Shown: positions 40,296-50,938 of the stretch, in pieces
Layout of the letters: every line of letters begins with the position of its first letter
Numbering within the stretch: position 1 is the stretch's first letter
Assembly: GCA_039105265.1 (NCBI GenBank)
Contig: JAPFFF010000018.1
Coordinates: 682,001 to 746,000, forward strand
Direction of reading: 5' to 3'
Origin: Tritrichomonas musculus
Lineage: Eukaryota; Parabasalia; Tritrichomonadida; Tritrichomonadidae
Length of the DNA: 64,000 nucleotides
The notes under the pieces: model-generated
Told to the model about the DNA's origin: nothing
The model's input: only the letters and a program-made list of their open reading frames with translations
Database searches by the model: none
Program-made: the position numbers and the translations under genes

Positions 40296-43200
40296 ATGAG
40301 ATCGAGAAATCAAACCAAAGTTGATTTCAATACTTTCAGCGGAAGATTTACTTTTGTTGTTGATAAAATCAATCAAATTTTAAGTAAAAGAAACTCAATA
40401 ATTTTACATAAAAACTTCATAAATAATATTATAAATGGAATGGAAAATTATGCAAAAGATGTAGTTCCAAATTTAGAACTTTCAAAGAGAATATACAATG
40501 AAACTATATGTAATAAATTTAATGAATTTGATGTTCAACTCAATACTTTTAACACTTTTTTACAACAAGTTTCAAAGAAAGATCAAATAGAAACAATACT
40601 AACAAGTTCATATAAGCAAAATATAATTTTCATTGATGAATATAGAAAACAGTTTAATTATTACATTATTGAATTGAAATTATTTATAGATTATGTTCGT
40701 CCTCTCAGAAAAATTGCAGAAGATGATATAGTACATCAAATTTTAGATATTAAAATATATAGAGAAATCATTAATAATGCTCTTCAAAGGCAAAACAGCA
40801 AATACACTGAAAATAATATTATTACTCTTAAAAATAGATTAGATGAAGTCAATGCATGCAATGATCAACTCAATGTAAAAATGCAAATATTACAGAAAAA
40901 ATTTGAAAAGTCAAATATAGAAATTGATCAAGAAACATTTAAAAGTAAGATCAAAAAAGTCACAAACTCGATAATAGACTACAATGATATTGAAATACAA
41001 TACAAAATCGGACACGGAAGCGAAGGTATTGTTAATTTAGGATATCAAAAATCAACTCAACGAGTTATTGCAGTTAAACAAATCTTATACAACAGATTAG
41101 ATTACTATATAGTTTCATTGATAAAACGACAAGTCAAAATAATGACGGATTTAAAAAACTTCGCGATATTACAATTTATTGGTGTTTGTCTTGATCCAGT
41201 TTGTTTAATTAACGAATACATGTCAAATGGCTCACTTTATGATAGATTACATGACACCAATCCTGAAACGCAATTAACACCAACGAAACGAACGATAATT
41301 GCACTTGGCCTTGCTTATGCTTTAAATTATATGCACAAAAAAAGCCCGCCACTTTTACATCGTGATGTGAAGTCACTTAACGTACTTCTTGATTCAGAAG
41401 ATTTTCCAAAACTTTGCGATTTTGGCGCCAGTCGTTACAAAGACGAAGAAAACGACCTGAAACCACGCGGTGTTGGCACGACAAACTGGATGGCTCCAGA
41501 AGTGATCAAAGGATATGAATATACGGAAAAAAGTGACGTTTATAGTTATGGAGTTGTTTTGTGGGAGCTTCTGACTGGTCTGGCTCCTTTTGTTGAGTTG
41601 AATGAGCGCCGTATCAAAGACGAAGTAGCGTATAACAATAAAAGACTCGAAATACAACGTCATGATTGTCCTCAGGAGTTCCGATCTTTACTTGCACGTT
41701 GCTGGGCGACAGATGCAACAAAGCGACCTTCATTCGACCAAATAATTGAACTTTTTGAGAGCGGCACTGTAAAATTTATTGGTACAGAAACAGACCAAGT
41801 TAAAGCTTATATAAGCTTGTTCCAAAGTTCCTCACCTGAAAACGACCAATGTTTCGACTTCCCAGTCGTCACTGACAGTATTGTAAATAATATATGTAAT
41901 GAGCTTGACGCGAATAAAGAAGAGGGAATATTGAAGGCGAATTCGGTCCTTTCTAAGGAAGAGAATCATCAATTTGTTCTTCAGTTTAAGTTGATCAGCT
42001 CTATCGCTAAGGCAATTGATAAGTGTAATTCTTCTAGATCGGCAAATTTATTGACCAAAACCGTCGATATAATCGTTAATCATAAATTGTTAACAGACGA
42101 GTTTGAAAAAGAAGAAGGAAGTTCGAAATTTATTAAATTATTTGTAAAATTCGGCGCTACTGCTAAGAAAAATATTATTCAAACGTTGCTTTGCTTGATT
42201 TCAAACGTTTCTAATGTTGTCGTGAATTATAATGCAATTTCGAAAATATCTCCTTTTTTGCTTTTTAATAATTTGTCATGTAGATTGAATTCGTTAAAGT
42301 TGTTGAATACTATTTGTGATATGAAATATTACGATTCTGAAAATTCATTTAATATCATCATTCGAAATGTTCTCGCAAATATTTTCCCTAAAGCAAAAAT
42401 AGAAGTAATTATTGAATCTTTGGATTTATTGCTCAAATTAGTCAAGTTTTCTGATCTGAATCTATCACTTTTGTCAACAGAAGGAGTAATTAAATTAACA
42501 TCAATGATAAACCATTCAAATTTGGATGTTTCAATGAAGTCATTGAAAATAATTGAGGAATTATTGAAATTAACAGTACCCCAAAAAAATGTTGTAAAAT
42601 CAGTTTTAGCTTGTATATCTGATGTTGCTAAAAATCAAAATAATGATCAAATCAAGGAGATCTTGATTATTATGGCATATTTGTTGAAATCAAAGGTAAC
42701 ATTTGTCAAAATCCAATCAAAAGATAATATTGGCATTATTGACTGTTTTAAACAGTTTTTATCATCAAGTGACAATGAAATTGTTGTCAATTCATTGAAA
42801 TTATGCTTTTCCTTTATCTTCAACTCAGTTCCACAATTCATAGATTTGCATGATAATTATTATGATTTACTTGCAAAAGATGATAGAACAATATCAACTT
42901 TAGCTGCTTCATGCTTAACTCTCGTTTATCAAAAACGACCATTTAAATTAACAGACACCAAAAAAAATAATCTAATTGAAAACTTCTTAAAGCGAGAGCT
43001 TTCGTCTGATTTAAGCTCAATAAATTCGCAGATTCTCAATTTATGTGGTGTTATATCGACATCTCTCGATGGTGCCATCTTTTTTGACGATATTGAATTA
43101 ATATCATTATTATTAAATCTCATAAAAAAAGACAACAACAATACTTCCCAGATATCTCGAATATCCACAATGATCCTAGCCTCTTTATCAGCTTTAAATC

Positions 43201-43667
43201 CCCTCTGCAAGCATCTAACGGAAGCATTTCCACTTATTTTAAATATGATGAAAATTAACCTTAATTCACCTTATCCGATCGTTTTCATCACAAATATGGC
43301 TTCCACATCAGAAGGCGCTTTTGAGTGCGCAAAGAACATTTCGCACATAATTAAAAACGCCGAAGTAGACTTCCCGCGAACCATCGTCGCTATACAGAGG
43401 ACGATCACCGATTCAAAGGCAAAAGAAGAAATCTTCACAAATGAGAAAGAGAACGTTAACTCTCTCATTTCTTTGCTTATGAAAAAGTGGAACCCTGATA
43501 ACGTATTCCTTTCAATTGTTAACGAAATGGCGGCCTTGGAATCGGGTAGAAAGGCGATCGTTGATTCCGGACTCTTGAATGTGCTGAAGAAACAGTTCGC
43601 TGAAATTGACTTAGCAAATGAGTCGAGGCCACTTTTGCTTAGAATTCTAAGCAAGGTCAAATCTTAA
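40296..43667 (+). CDS. TKL-type protein kinase with C-terminal armadillo/HEAT repeats
   Basis: 1123 residues. A helical N-terminal region (1-230) is followed by a kinase domain (about 232-490) with all key residues: IGHGSEG Gly-loop, VIAVKQ with Lys 261, LLHRDVKSLNVLL (HRD 355-357), CDFGAS (DFG 375-377), WMAPEV (APE 400-402) and LLARCWATDATKRP. The rest (about 540-1123) is a solenoid of armadillo/HEAT-like helices. It should be an active Ser/Thr kinase of the TKL group, which is highly expanded in parabasalids. The tail probably binds substrates or partners. Its last codons lie in a perfect 20-base palindrome. Confidence 0.92.
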   Translation: MRSRNQTKVDFNTFSGRFTFVVDKINQILSKRNSIILHKNFINNIINGMENYAKDVVPNLELSKRIYNETICNKFNEFDVQLNTFNTFLQQVSKKDQIETILTSSYKQNIIFIDEYRKQFNYYIIELKLFIDYVRPLRKIAEDDIVHQILDIKIYREIINNALQRQNSKYTENNIITLKNRLDEVNACNDQLNVKMQILQKKFEKSNIEIDQETFKSKIKKVTNSIIDYNDIEIQYKIGHGSEGIVNLGYQKSTQRVIAVKQILYNRLDYYIVSLIKRQVKIMTDLKNFAILQFIGVCLDPVCLINEYMSNGSLYDRLHDTNPETQLTPTKRTIIALGLAYALNYMHKKSPPLLHRDVKSLNVLLDSEDFPKLCDFGASRYKDEENDLKPRGVGTTNWMAPEVIKGYEYTEKSDVYSYGVVLWELLTGLAPFVELNERRIKDEVAYNNKRLEIQRHDCPQEFRSLLARCWATDATKRPSFDQIIELFESGTVKFIGTETDQVKAYISLFQSSSPENDQCFDFPVVTDSIVNNICNELDANKEEGILKANSVLSKEENHQFVLQFKLISSIAKAIDKCNSSRSANLLTKTVDIIVNHKLLTDEFEKEEGSSKFIKLFVKFGATAKKNIIQTLLCLISNVSNVVVNYNAISKISPFLLFNNLSCRLNSLKLLNTICDMKYYDSENSFNIIIRNVLANIFPKAKIEVIIESLDLLLKLVKFSDLNLSLLSTEGVIKLTSMINHSNLDVSMKSLKIIEELLKLTVPQKNVVKSVLACISDVAKNQNNDQIKEILIIMAYLLKSKVTFVKIQSKDNIGIIDCFKQFLSSSDNEIVVNSLKLCFSFIFNSVPQFIDLHDNYYDLLAKDDRTISTLAASCLTLVYQKRPFKLTDTKKNNLIENFLKRELSSDLSSINSQILNLCGVISTSLDGAIFFDDIELISLLLNLIKKDNNNTSQISRISTMILASLSALNPLCKHLTEAFPLILNMMKINLNSPYPIVFITNMASTSEGAFECAKNISHIIKNAEVDFPRTIVAIQRTITDSKAKEEIFTNEKENVNSLISLLMKKWNPDNVFLSIVNEMAALESGRKAIVDSGLLNVLKKQFAEIDLANESRPLLLRILSKVKS
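43636..43655. repeat. perfect 20-base palindrome at the 3' end of the kinase gene
   Basis: ttgcttagaattctaagcaa, within the last codons of the kinase (Leu-Leu-Arg-Ile-Leu-Ser-Lys). Confidence 0.85.
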
Positions 43668-43673
43668 GGCGAA

Positions 43674-43691
43674 TTTTTGAGCTCAAAAATA
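43674..43691. repeat. perfect 18-base palindrome just after the kinase stop
   Basis: atttttgagctcaaaaat, starting 7 bases after the stop codon. Confidence 0.85.
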
Positions 43692-43829
43692 AATGAAGTA
43701 GCCTTTCAAAAAGCTAGTTCGATTTATATGAGAGATATTTTATTATTCACTTTTGCCCAGAAAAAGTCGAACTTTTCCAAGGGAAAAGTGAATTTTGAAC
43801 ATCCCAAATTTATATCTTTCATTAAATGC

Positions 43830-43874
43830 TTTATAACTTTTTGAGTGTTTTTACATGCCTCAAAAAGTTATAAA
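43830..43874. repeat. hairpin with perfect 16-base arms, 13-base loop
   Basis: tttataactttttgag (43830-43845) pairs with ctcaaaaagttataaa (43859-43874). It is about 160 bp after the kinase stop. A further nested inverted repeat with attcactttt/aaaagtgaat arms lies near 43745-43795. Together they may form the 3' end or terminator of the kinase transcript. Confidence 0.75.
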
Positions 43875-45430
43875 ATATTTAATTTGTTTTATTTTATTTT
43901 ATCTGTGCGTGTGCGTGTGTTTTAAATAAAGAATTAATAAAGATTAAGTTTGTTTGGAGTTTCATTCATTTCATTTGTTAAAGCATTCTTTATTTTTTGT
44001 CATATTCAAATTACAAATTAGAGGTTGATTTGACGATATTGTCAATTTATATCCAAAAGCTATGTGATAGATGCGACAAACCGTTTAATGAGCTTGAATA
44101 TATAAAATATAAACCATTCAAAAAGTCAAATAGTTTTTTGCTCAAAATAAAATGGACATTAAAATTATTTTAGTCATTATTGCAATTATGTATGAATCCA
44201 CTTCATGGCAGTGTTACGTTGAAAATATTATCAATAATATAAAAAACCGATTGTTTGAATTGTAATTGGCCTTTTTTTACCATTATGGTCAAAAATGGCA
44301 AGAATGAAATCAGCTAATAACTATCATTTTATATTTTATACATTTTTTTAATTCTTTAAATACCATGGAAATGAAGTCTCTTGATGAAATAATTACACTC
44401 ATTTTTATAAAATCTAGATTTATCGGTTTTCATCACAATACCACGTTATTCGACATATTTCCTTATACATCTAAACATCTGATACATCCAAAATGAATTA
44501 GGACTCAATAAATTTTATAACGATATGTATTATGGATCTGTACCATTATTTTGCTATTTTTAATAAATAAATTATACTTGGTTTTAATTAACTTTATTGT
44601 TTAAATTGGTGATATAAAACCATTTTGCGTATATTCAGAAATAATAATGGAAGATTTTTAAAATTTTTACGTAACGATTATTCATTGAAAAGTTATTGAA
44701 AAAAAAAAAAAACAGTAGGTAAAAATATCTTGGAACATTCAAATTGTCTTGGACCGACGGAAAATTTTGAATTAGCTCATTGAAAATAATACAAAAAACA
44801 AATAAAAAATTTCAAAGAATTTATTGTTAATTTCATTAACCTCATACAAAAATTTATCTGCTTTCTTAACCTTTTTAAACTCAATTAAATCTTTTTCATC
44901 TCTTATTCAAAATTGAAAGATTTTGCTTTTTTCTTTCAATTTTTTTTTTATTCGGTTTTGCCATTTTTATTTTTGGTTTCAAGAAAAAGCAGCCAGAGAC
45001 AAAACTTTATATTTGTCATTAGAGTAGGCAACAAAAAGATCAAATGCATTCATCTGTAGTAGCTAAGCTAGCCAGGGAGGTTTAAGGTTTCCATTTTAAA
45101 CTATTCGCATGATTTAATAAAAATTTTCATTTTTATTCAATTTTTTTTTACTAATATAAATTGAATACTTTTGATTTTTAAAAAAAATAATTTTCATCCC
45201 CCGATAGCTACTTTTTAATAAAAACCTCAAATAATCATTCAAAATATTGAATAAAAATATTCAATTTTTTTTCGAAAAATTGAATAAGAGATGAAAACAA
45301 TTTAATAGGGTTTAGATATTTGAGGAATTCATTTAAACCATCTTCAGAATTCAAAGTTTTCTGAAAATTCAATATTGATGTATTTGTTATTGACTTTTAA
45401 TAATACGTTTTGAATTTCTCGTCACTTCGG
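43875..45430. other. AT-rich intergenic region
   Basis: No gene supported. It includes a GTGCGTGTGCGTGTGT dinucleotide tract near 43905 and a somewhat less AT-rich patch at 44985-45090. The hairpin at 45258 is listed separately. Confidence 0.5.
45258..45286. repeat. hairpin, 12-base perfect arms
   Basis: tattcaattttt and aaaaattgaata with a 5-base loop, about 145 bp upstream of the MIF4G gene. Confidence 0.7.
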
Positions 45431-47359
45431 ATGAAGGTATCAAAGGCTTATGAAAATCAAGTTTTTATCCAACCTGGAGGACAAAAACACTCAAATAAGA
45501 TGAAAAGCACATTTTCTTCATTTAATTTAAAAAAAGAATCACTCCAATCTTCAGATTTTAATGAAAATTTTTGCCAACGAATGACTTCATATACCAAAAC
45601 AAATGCAAATGATGATCATCATCGAAATCCTGCTGCATATGTCCAGGTTGCACAACCAAATTATCAGCTTTATGAATATTCAATGACAAATTTAAATTAT
45701 ACCGCCAAAAGTAAAAGAAAAAGTGGGAAAGCAGGAAGAATATCAGGGATAAATAAATCAAATAATCATGATTTCTTTTCAAGTAATTCATTCAAATCTT
45801 GTGCTGATCTCGCAATTCAAAATTTTGATAATAATTCGCTTTACAACAGAATTAACTCATTACTTATACAGCTCAATGTTAATACATTTCAATCAACGTT
45901 CAATGGAATTTTATCTTTAGGAGTTAACAATGAACCTTTTTTACAGACGTATGTTGATTCAGTTTTCAAGCAAGCTGTGATAAATCCTTCATTATCACTT
46001 TTATATTCGATATTGTCAACAAACATTGCTTCCATAATGAAAAGAACCAAATATGGCGATAGAATGCAAGAACTTTTTGAGAAAAAATGCCTTGAATCTT
46101 TTTATCTTCCTAACGAGACCATAGATAAATGGAGACTTTCTCTCCTTCATGGCGTTGCAATATTTGCAGGAAATCTTGCTCGTGATTATTTAATTCCTCG
46201 ATCAATTTTTACTGAATGGACACAAAAACTTTTACAAGATGGATCAGTTAAATCATTGGGTCTTTTAATTAGTCTCATTTCAGCTGGTGGATCATCATTA
46301 ATTCAAGATAATAAACTACTTGACAAATTATCATCTAAAGTTTCTGATTCAAACAGTTCAGATCTTATTGAAACCTATAACTCATTTAACCAAACATTTG
46401 AAAATGAAAAATCTGATGAAGAACAATTTTCAAGGCACATGAAATTATTAAAGTTAAAGCAATATCCTAATGATGATAATAGCTGCGAGGAACAGAATGT
46501 TTCATTGTTTACAAGAAGTGATTCAGTACCATTAAAATTATCATACATGGCTAGCAAGATGACAATGGATGAAATTGTTTTCAAATATATTGAAAATCCA
46601 AGCATTTCTGAGTTCACGAAATTATTAGATGATAATAATTTCTCTAAAAACAGTAGCAGAACTGCAACTGAATTGCTTAGATCAATTGTCAAACAATCAG
46701 ATGACAAAATAACTGACCTTTTAAATATGTTTTACGATATAACAATGTATCAATATTTTAATGAAAATCAAATCAAAGTTGCCATTTCAAATGTTTCAAG
46801 CGAAAATGAAAAAGATATCAAAGTCGGCAAATCATTGACTCTTGTCTATTGCCATTTAATAACAGAAGAGATGATATCATTTGATGATTTCGAGTCCTTG
46901 TTTTCACCAATGAAAGCAATCTGGGCTGAATTAATTCCTTTCTTTTTCTGCGAAATTGACAATCAATTAGGATCATGGATAGAAGAGATGATAGAATTTG
47001 ATTTTTGGAGAGATCTAAAATTCATAAATTCTGATTCTGCAATCAAACAAATGGAGATATTAAGCGAATGGAATATAATTGATATATTCCCAGAATATGA
47101 TATCGCATACAATTATTATTTGAAATTGAAATGCAATAACAAATCTGCTGGATTGATATTTGACGATATTGATATGACAATTGATAACCACAAACTTATA
47201 GAAATTCTTTTTGAAATTTTATTATCATTGAATGAATCTCAAATGAAAGCTCAAGGAATTAGGCTTAGAAAATATTTCAATTCCTTTGCTTCTGAAATCC
47301 CTAAAATTATAACAAAATTTGGCGAAAGAGGAACAAAATTAATACCATTACTTCAATAA
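45431..47359 (+). CDS. eIF4G-like MIF4G-domain protein
   Basis: 642 residues from ATG 45431; the longer frame begins with TTG. The N-terminal 130 residues are polar and disordered. A MIF4G domain occupies about 135-330: LLIQLNVNTFQSTFNGILSL, then YVDSVFKQAVINPSLSLLYS, matching the eIF4G 'LNKLT..NF...' and 'FEKAI.EPSF...YA' motifs. LLHGVAIFAGNLARDYLIP matches the 'IRFIGELY' helix region. Residues 400-642 are helical and could hold an MA3-like domain, but this is not clear. No eIF4E-binding YxxxxLphi motif was spotted with confidence. Role: translation initiation scaffold or related mRNA factor. TCGTCACTTCGG directly before the ATG supports the start. Confidence 0.7.
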   Translation: MKVSKAYENQVFIQPGGQKHSNKMKSTFSSFNLKKESLQSSDFNENFCQRMTSYTKTNANDDHHRNPAAYVQVAQPNYQLYEYSMTNLNYTAKSKRKSGKAGRISGINKSNNHDFFSSNSFKSCADLAIQNFDNNSLYNRINSLLIQLNVNTFQSTFNGILSLGVNNEPFLQTYVDSVFKQAVINPSLSLLYSILSTNIASIMKRTKYGDRMQELFEKKCLESFYLPNETIDKWRLSLLHGVAIFAGNLARDYLIPRSIFTEWTQKLLQDGSVKSLGLLISLISAGGSSLIQDNKLLDKLSSKVSDSNSSDLIETYNSFNQTFENEKSDEEQFSRHMKLLKLKQYPNDDNSCEEQNVSLFTRSDSVPLKLSYMASKMTMDEIVFKYIENPSISEFTKLLDDNNFSKNSSRTATELLRSIVKQSDDKITDLLNMFYDITMYQYFNENQIKVAISNVSSENEKDIKVGKSLTLVYCHLITEEMISFDDFESLFSPMKAIWAELIPFFFCEIDNQLGSWIEEMIEFDFWRDLKFINSDSAIKQMEILSEWNIIDIFPEYDIAYNYYLKLKCNNKSAGLIFDDIDMTIDNHKLIEILFEILLSLNESQMKAQGIRLRKYFNSFASEIPKIITKFGERGTKLIPLLQ

Positions 47360-47602
47360 TTTGTGTACCATTTATTTTTTATATTATGAATTTATTTCTG
47401 CGTTTTTATTAAATTTTTTTTTTTTTCAAATCTACTAATTTTTTTTTTCGTTTTACCTCAACAGCGAGTTACTAGATTCGAGTAATTCACTTTTGATTGC
47501 TCATATATAAAAATATTTTTTTTTTAAAAAAAAAAAAAAAAAATATTAAAAAATAAAAAAAAGATTTGGAAATTTTAACACTTAAAAATTAAAATTAACA
47601 AA
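47360..47602. other. short convergent intergenic region with A/T runs
   Basis: 243 bases between two 3' ends. It holds several T and A runs around 47417-47545, enough to serve both genes as 3' signals. Confidence 0.5.
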
Positions 47603-50600
47603 CTAAATACGATGACTTTCAGCCACAAGGGTCCTAATCCTATAGCAAAAGTCATCTGCCTCATTCAGATTTTCAATAGAGAATTTCATTCTCTTACACC
47701 ATTTTTCGGCATGTTGGTTGTCTGGATGTGTAATTATTGTCGAAATTGCTGGAGTAATTCTTTCATCATTTGGGTCTGTTGGCCTGTATCTTTCATCAAT
47801 TGACAACAAATCTTGAAGCATGAAAACAGCCCACATTGATTGAGAAGAAAGATGTTGCTTAAGGATAATTTCTTGAATCCAAGGTTCACAATTTGAAGGA
47901 GGCTCATCTGTTCTCCAGATTTCATTTTTCCAAAATTCAGCAGTGATATGGGAATCTTCTTCCCACCATTCTCTAAGAGAAGCCATTGTTAAAGTTGATG
48001 GTGTAGCAACTGAAAGATAAGGATATTCTCTGACCTTATCGAAGGAAAGACCGAAATAACGTGGAATTCTTTGAAGACGAGATGTTAGAATATTAAATCC
48101 ATAAAAGATATCTGGGAATTCATTACTTCTATCGACGTTGTCTGTACAAAGTAAAACGTTTGATGCACTTTTAATGGCTTTGATTTTAGGTTGAGAAAGT
48201 TCACGCCATAATTCTTTTTGACGATGATAAACAAAATCAATGAAAAGCGATGAAAAAGCATCTTTCTTTTCTTTTGGAAGGTCATCCCAAGAAGGATTCG
48301 GTACAGATGTTGAATTATTACTATTCCTAGAATCAGGAATAATTTTTTCGATGCATAATTGGCCTCTTGGATGATAATGGTTTGATTTATAAGGATCTTC
48401 AACAAAGAGAACGTTATCAAGAAGTTCAAGGAGACCTTTTTCCCAAATTTCTCTCTTATTTGTAGAAGAACTAATTAAGTTGTCGAGGCATTGGTAAGCT
48501 GGTGAGGAGTAAGCGCCTGAATTAAAGGATGCAAATGAAGGATATTGATCACCGTGATAATCGCTTGGAATTGCATTACTAGTATTACTTCTGTTATTTT
48601 TCTCAAAAATGTAATTTATTGCTTTCTTGATTTTTCTTTCTGTGTTGAATTCAACCTTAAATGCAAATATTTGATTTTCAATTGAGGCACCAGAGTGATT
48701 AAAGAAAGCGGATGCTATTAATTCAGCATCAGTACCAAATTTATCTTTTATAAGTCCCCATCGGATATATGGGCGCATATATCGATCAATATCAAGAAGG
48801 CCGTTACCACGAAGTTCAGATTTGGAAATTGGGAGAGCTGGATTGAAATGGCCAAGAAGACTGTGAGTACATTGGTCATGATTAGATTCCCAAAATCTGA
48901 AAACAGAATTTGAGTCATCAATTTGAATGATGTGGAAGAAGTTTGACATCCTTTTGATACGGCTTACCCAAAGTTCGTATCGGCTTGCACCAAATGTTTT
49001 CCAATTCATTGATGGACAGTTGCTAAGGATACAACTAAGGTCCCTCTCAGTTGGAAGAGTTCCTGCTCTCATTTCAACATTGAACAGATTTGGCTTAGTC
49101 CAAACGCATACACTTTGGAAAGGGGTTAAAAGAGGAACTTCTCCTTTTAAGACAACATTATGATTTTCTGCATATTCTTTTGCGCTTAATAATTGCGAAT
49201 GACATATAAATTGAATCCAATAGTAGAAAAGAAGTTCAATTTCTCGATCGTTAGCAACTACTTTGATTTCTCTTTCGGTTATTGACTGATTGAATTGAGG
49301 CCACTTTTTGAAATTCTTTGTTCCATACTTATCACGAAAATGACAGAATATTGCATACCTTTGAAGCCAATCTATATTTTCATTCACAAAATTTTTAAAT
49401 ACAGCGTTATCAGCTAATGAGGAAGATAGAGCTTTGTATATGATATGAAGCATTTTAATCTTATATTTATAAATAGATGGATAATTAAATTCATTTCGAT
49501 TCAAATTCATTTGGGTTGGATCTTTTGATGGTGCTTCAAGAGATATAATTTTCTGATGAATATCAAGAAGAATTTCATGAGGAACACCTTTTATTGCCAA
49601 TAGATCGATATATATTGGATGCAAAGCATGACCTGAAATAATATTAAATGGATTTGAATCTTCCCATTCTCCAGTTTCAGATGATGATGTATCATTGACA
49701 GGTAATATATGAATTAATGATGACCCAATTTTATTGCAATAATCAACAAGAGGTATAAGATCTGTATACTGACCAATTCCGCAGCTGTTTTCTGTTTTAA
49801 GTGAGTAAAGGGCTGTTGAAATACCAAATCCACGGTATAAATCAGTATTTGGATTTGTATACCAATCATTAACAATCATTGAGATAGGAAAAGACTTATC
49901 AACAGTAGTATTATGAAAATGTGATGAAGGAATTCTGCGATTAAAACCTTGCTCATAAAGTGCTTCATCCGATTTCATCTTATTAACCAAAACATATTTA
50001 TATTCAATCGGCATTGATGTGTTTTTAAATACAATACTTCCTTTCCAAAGTGGAAATTCACTATCATTTAATATGTAAGCACGTTTTGTGTCCCAATAGC
50101 CAATCTCTTCAGCTGATCCAATAAGACAAAGAACTTGATTTGATTTGACATGAGGCGCATAAACTGTGAAATCGATTTTGATTGTATCTGGTGTGTTGTT
50201 CGAGGTAAAAACAAGAGGCTGTTTTGAGGTAGGTCTGCGGTTAATGACTTTAACAAATGGATCAAGTGAATAAATCTCGAAGATCGAGTCGGAAAAATGA
50301 TAGACATCGATAACTTCGAAAATTGAAGGCGAAGGAGATGGGCCGATTTCAAAACAATGATCTTCTTGCGATTCCCAGAAATAATTTTTAGGTGATGTGA
50401 AAACAATATATTTATATCTTAATGATCTTGGCTGATCTGATAATGGAAACTTTATTGTACAGGCCCAATATCCACCATCTTCATTTGAATATTCAAGAGG
50501 AACTGATTTTTCAGGCTTCCAATCGCCAAGCTCTTTAGAATCTCCGCAGATAAAAAGTTGCTGCCCATATTTAGTTTCAAATCGAACACGAAATCTGACA

Positions 50601-50938
50601 ATTACGCCTCCAATTGAAGATGGAACATCAAAAGTGTCATAAAAAGATAGCGCTGAGAAATCTGGCATGAAATATCTTTTTGGACAAGATTCGATTATAA
50701 TAGCTCCAAATTTTGATTTATAACAGTAAGAATACCATATTTCTTTGTCTAGATATAAAAGATCCTGAGCTTTTGTTTCTAAAAATAAAGAATAGGACGA
50801 TGAGTCATTATTTTCGTGTTTTGATAATTGTATTCCGTTATTTGGGTCACCATTACCGAGTTCTGGTATATTGCCAAAAACAAACACAGGATAATTACTT
50901 TGTTTAGGGGCTTTTAAATGAAAATTGAGAGTAATCAT
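47603..50938 (-). CDS. DPE2-type 4-alpha-glucanotransferase (CBM20 + GH77), catalytic residues degenerate
   Basis: 1111 residues. Three starch-binding CBM20-like modules occupy about 1-110 (weak), 115-235 (FETKYGQQLFICGDSKELGD) and 255-360 (NQVLCLIGSAEEIGYWD). A GH77 domain as in DPE2 follows, with FGASRYELWVSRIKRMSNFF, HSLLGHFNPALPISKSELR and SPAYQCLDNLISS. The catalytic triad is damaged. The RIDH motif is QIDD (likely nucleophile Asp 674 kept, Arg and His lost). The GEDLG acid/base motif is LLCTDNVDR (Glu to Asp 933). The SSHDMS motif is PSTLTMA (His-Asp to Leu 983-Thr 984). DPE2 normally transfers glucose from maltose to glycogen in the cytosol. This copy is probably inactive or altered and may be a glycogen-binding regulator. 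Confidence 0.88.
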   Translation of the reverse strand: MITLNFHLKAPKQSNYPVFVFGNIPELGNGDPNNGIQLSKHENNDSSSYSLFLETKAQDLLYLDKEIWYSYCYKSKFGAIIIESCPKRYFMPDFSALSFYDTFDVPSSIGGVIVRFRVRFETKYGQQLFICGDSKELGDWKPEKSVPLEYSNEDGGYWACTIKFPLSDQPRSLRYKYIVFTSPKNYFWESQEDHCFEIGPSPSPSIFEVIDVYHFSDSIFEIYSLDPFVKVINRRPTSKQPLVFTSNNTPDTIKIDFTVYAPHVKSNQVLCLIGSAEEIGYWDTKRAYILNDSEFPLWKGSIVFKNTSMPIEYKYVLVNKMKSDEALYEQGFNRRIPSSHFHNTTVDKSFPISMIVNDWYTNPNTDLYRGFGISTALYSLKTENSCGIGQYTDLIPLVDYCNKIGSSLIHILPVNDTSSSETGEWEDSNPFNIISGHALHPIYIDLLAIKGVPHEILLDIHQKIISLEAPSKDPTQMNLNRNEFNYPSIYKYKIKMLHIIYKALSSSLADNAVFKNFVNENIDWLQRYAIFCHFRDKYGTKNFKKWPQFNQSITEREIKVVANDREIELLFYYWIQFICHSQLLSAKEYAENHNVVLKGEVPLLTPFQSVCVWTKPNLFNVEMRAGTLPTERDLSCILSNCPSMNWKTFGASRYELWVSRIKRMSNFFHIIQIDDSNSVFRFWESNHDQCTHSLLGHFNPALPISKSELRGNGLLDIDRYMRPYIRWGLIKDKFGTDAELIASAFFNHSGASIENQIFAFKVEFNTERKIKKAINYIFEKNNRSNTSNAIPSDYHGDQYPSFASFNSGAYSSPAYQCLDNLISSSTNKREIWEKGLLELLDNVLFVEDPYKSNHYHPRGQLCIEKIIPDSRNSNNSTSVPNPSWDDLPKEKKDAFSSLFIDFVYHRQKELWRELSQPKIKAIKSASNVLLCTDNVDRSNEFPDIFYGFNILTSRLQRIPRYFGLSFDKVREYPYLSVATPSTLTMASLREWWEEDSHITAEFWKNEIWRTDEPPSNCEPWIQEIILKQHLSSQSMWAVFMLQDLLSIDERYRPTDPNDERITPAISTIITHPDNQHAEKWCKRMKFSIENLNEADDFCYRIRTLVAESHRI

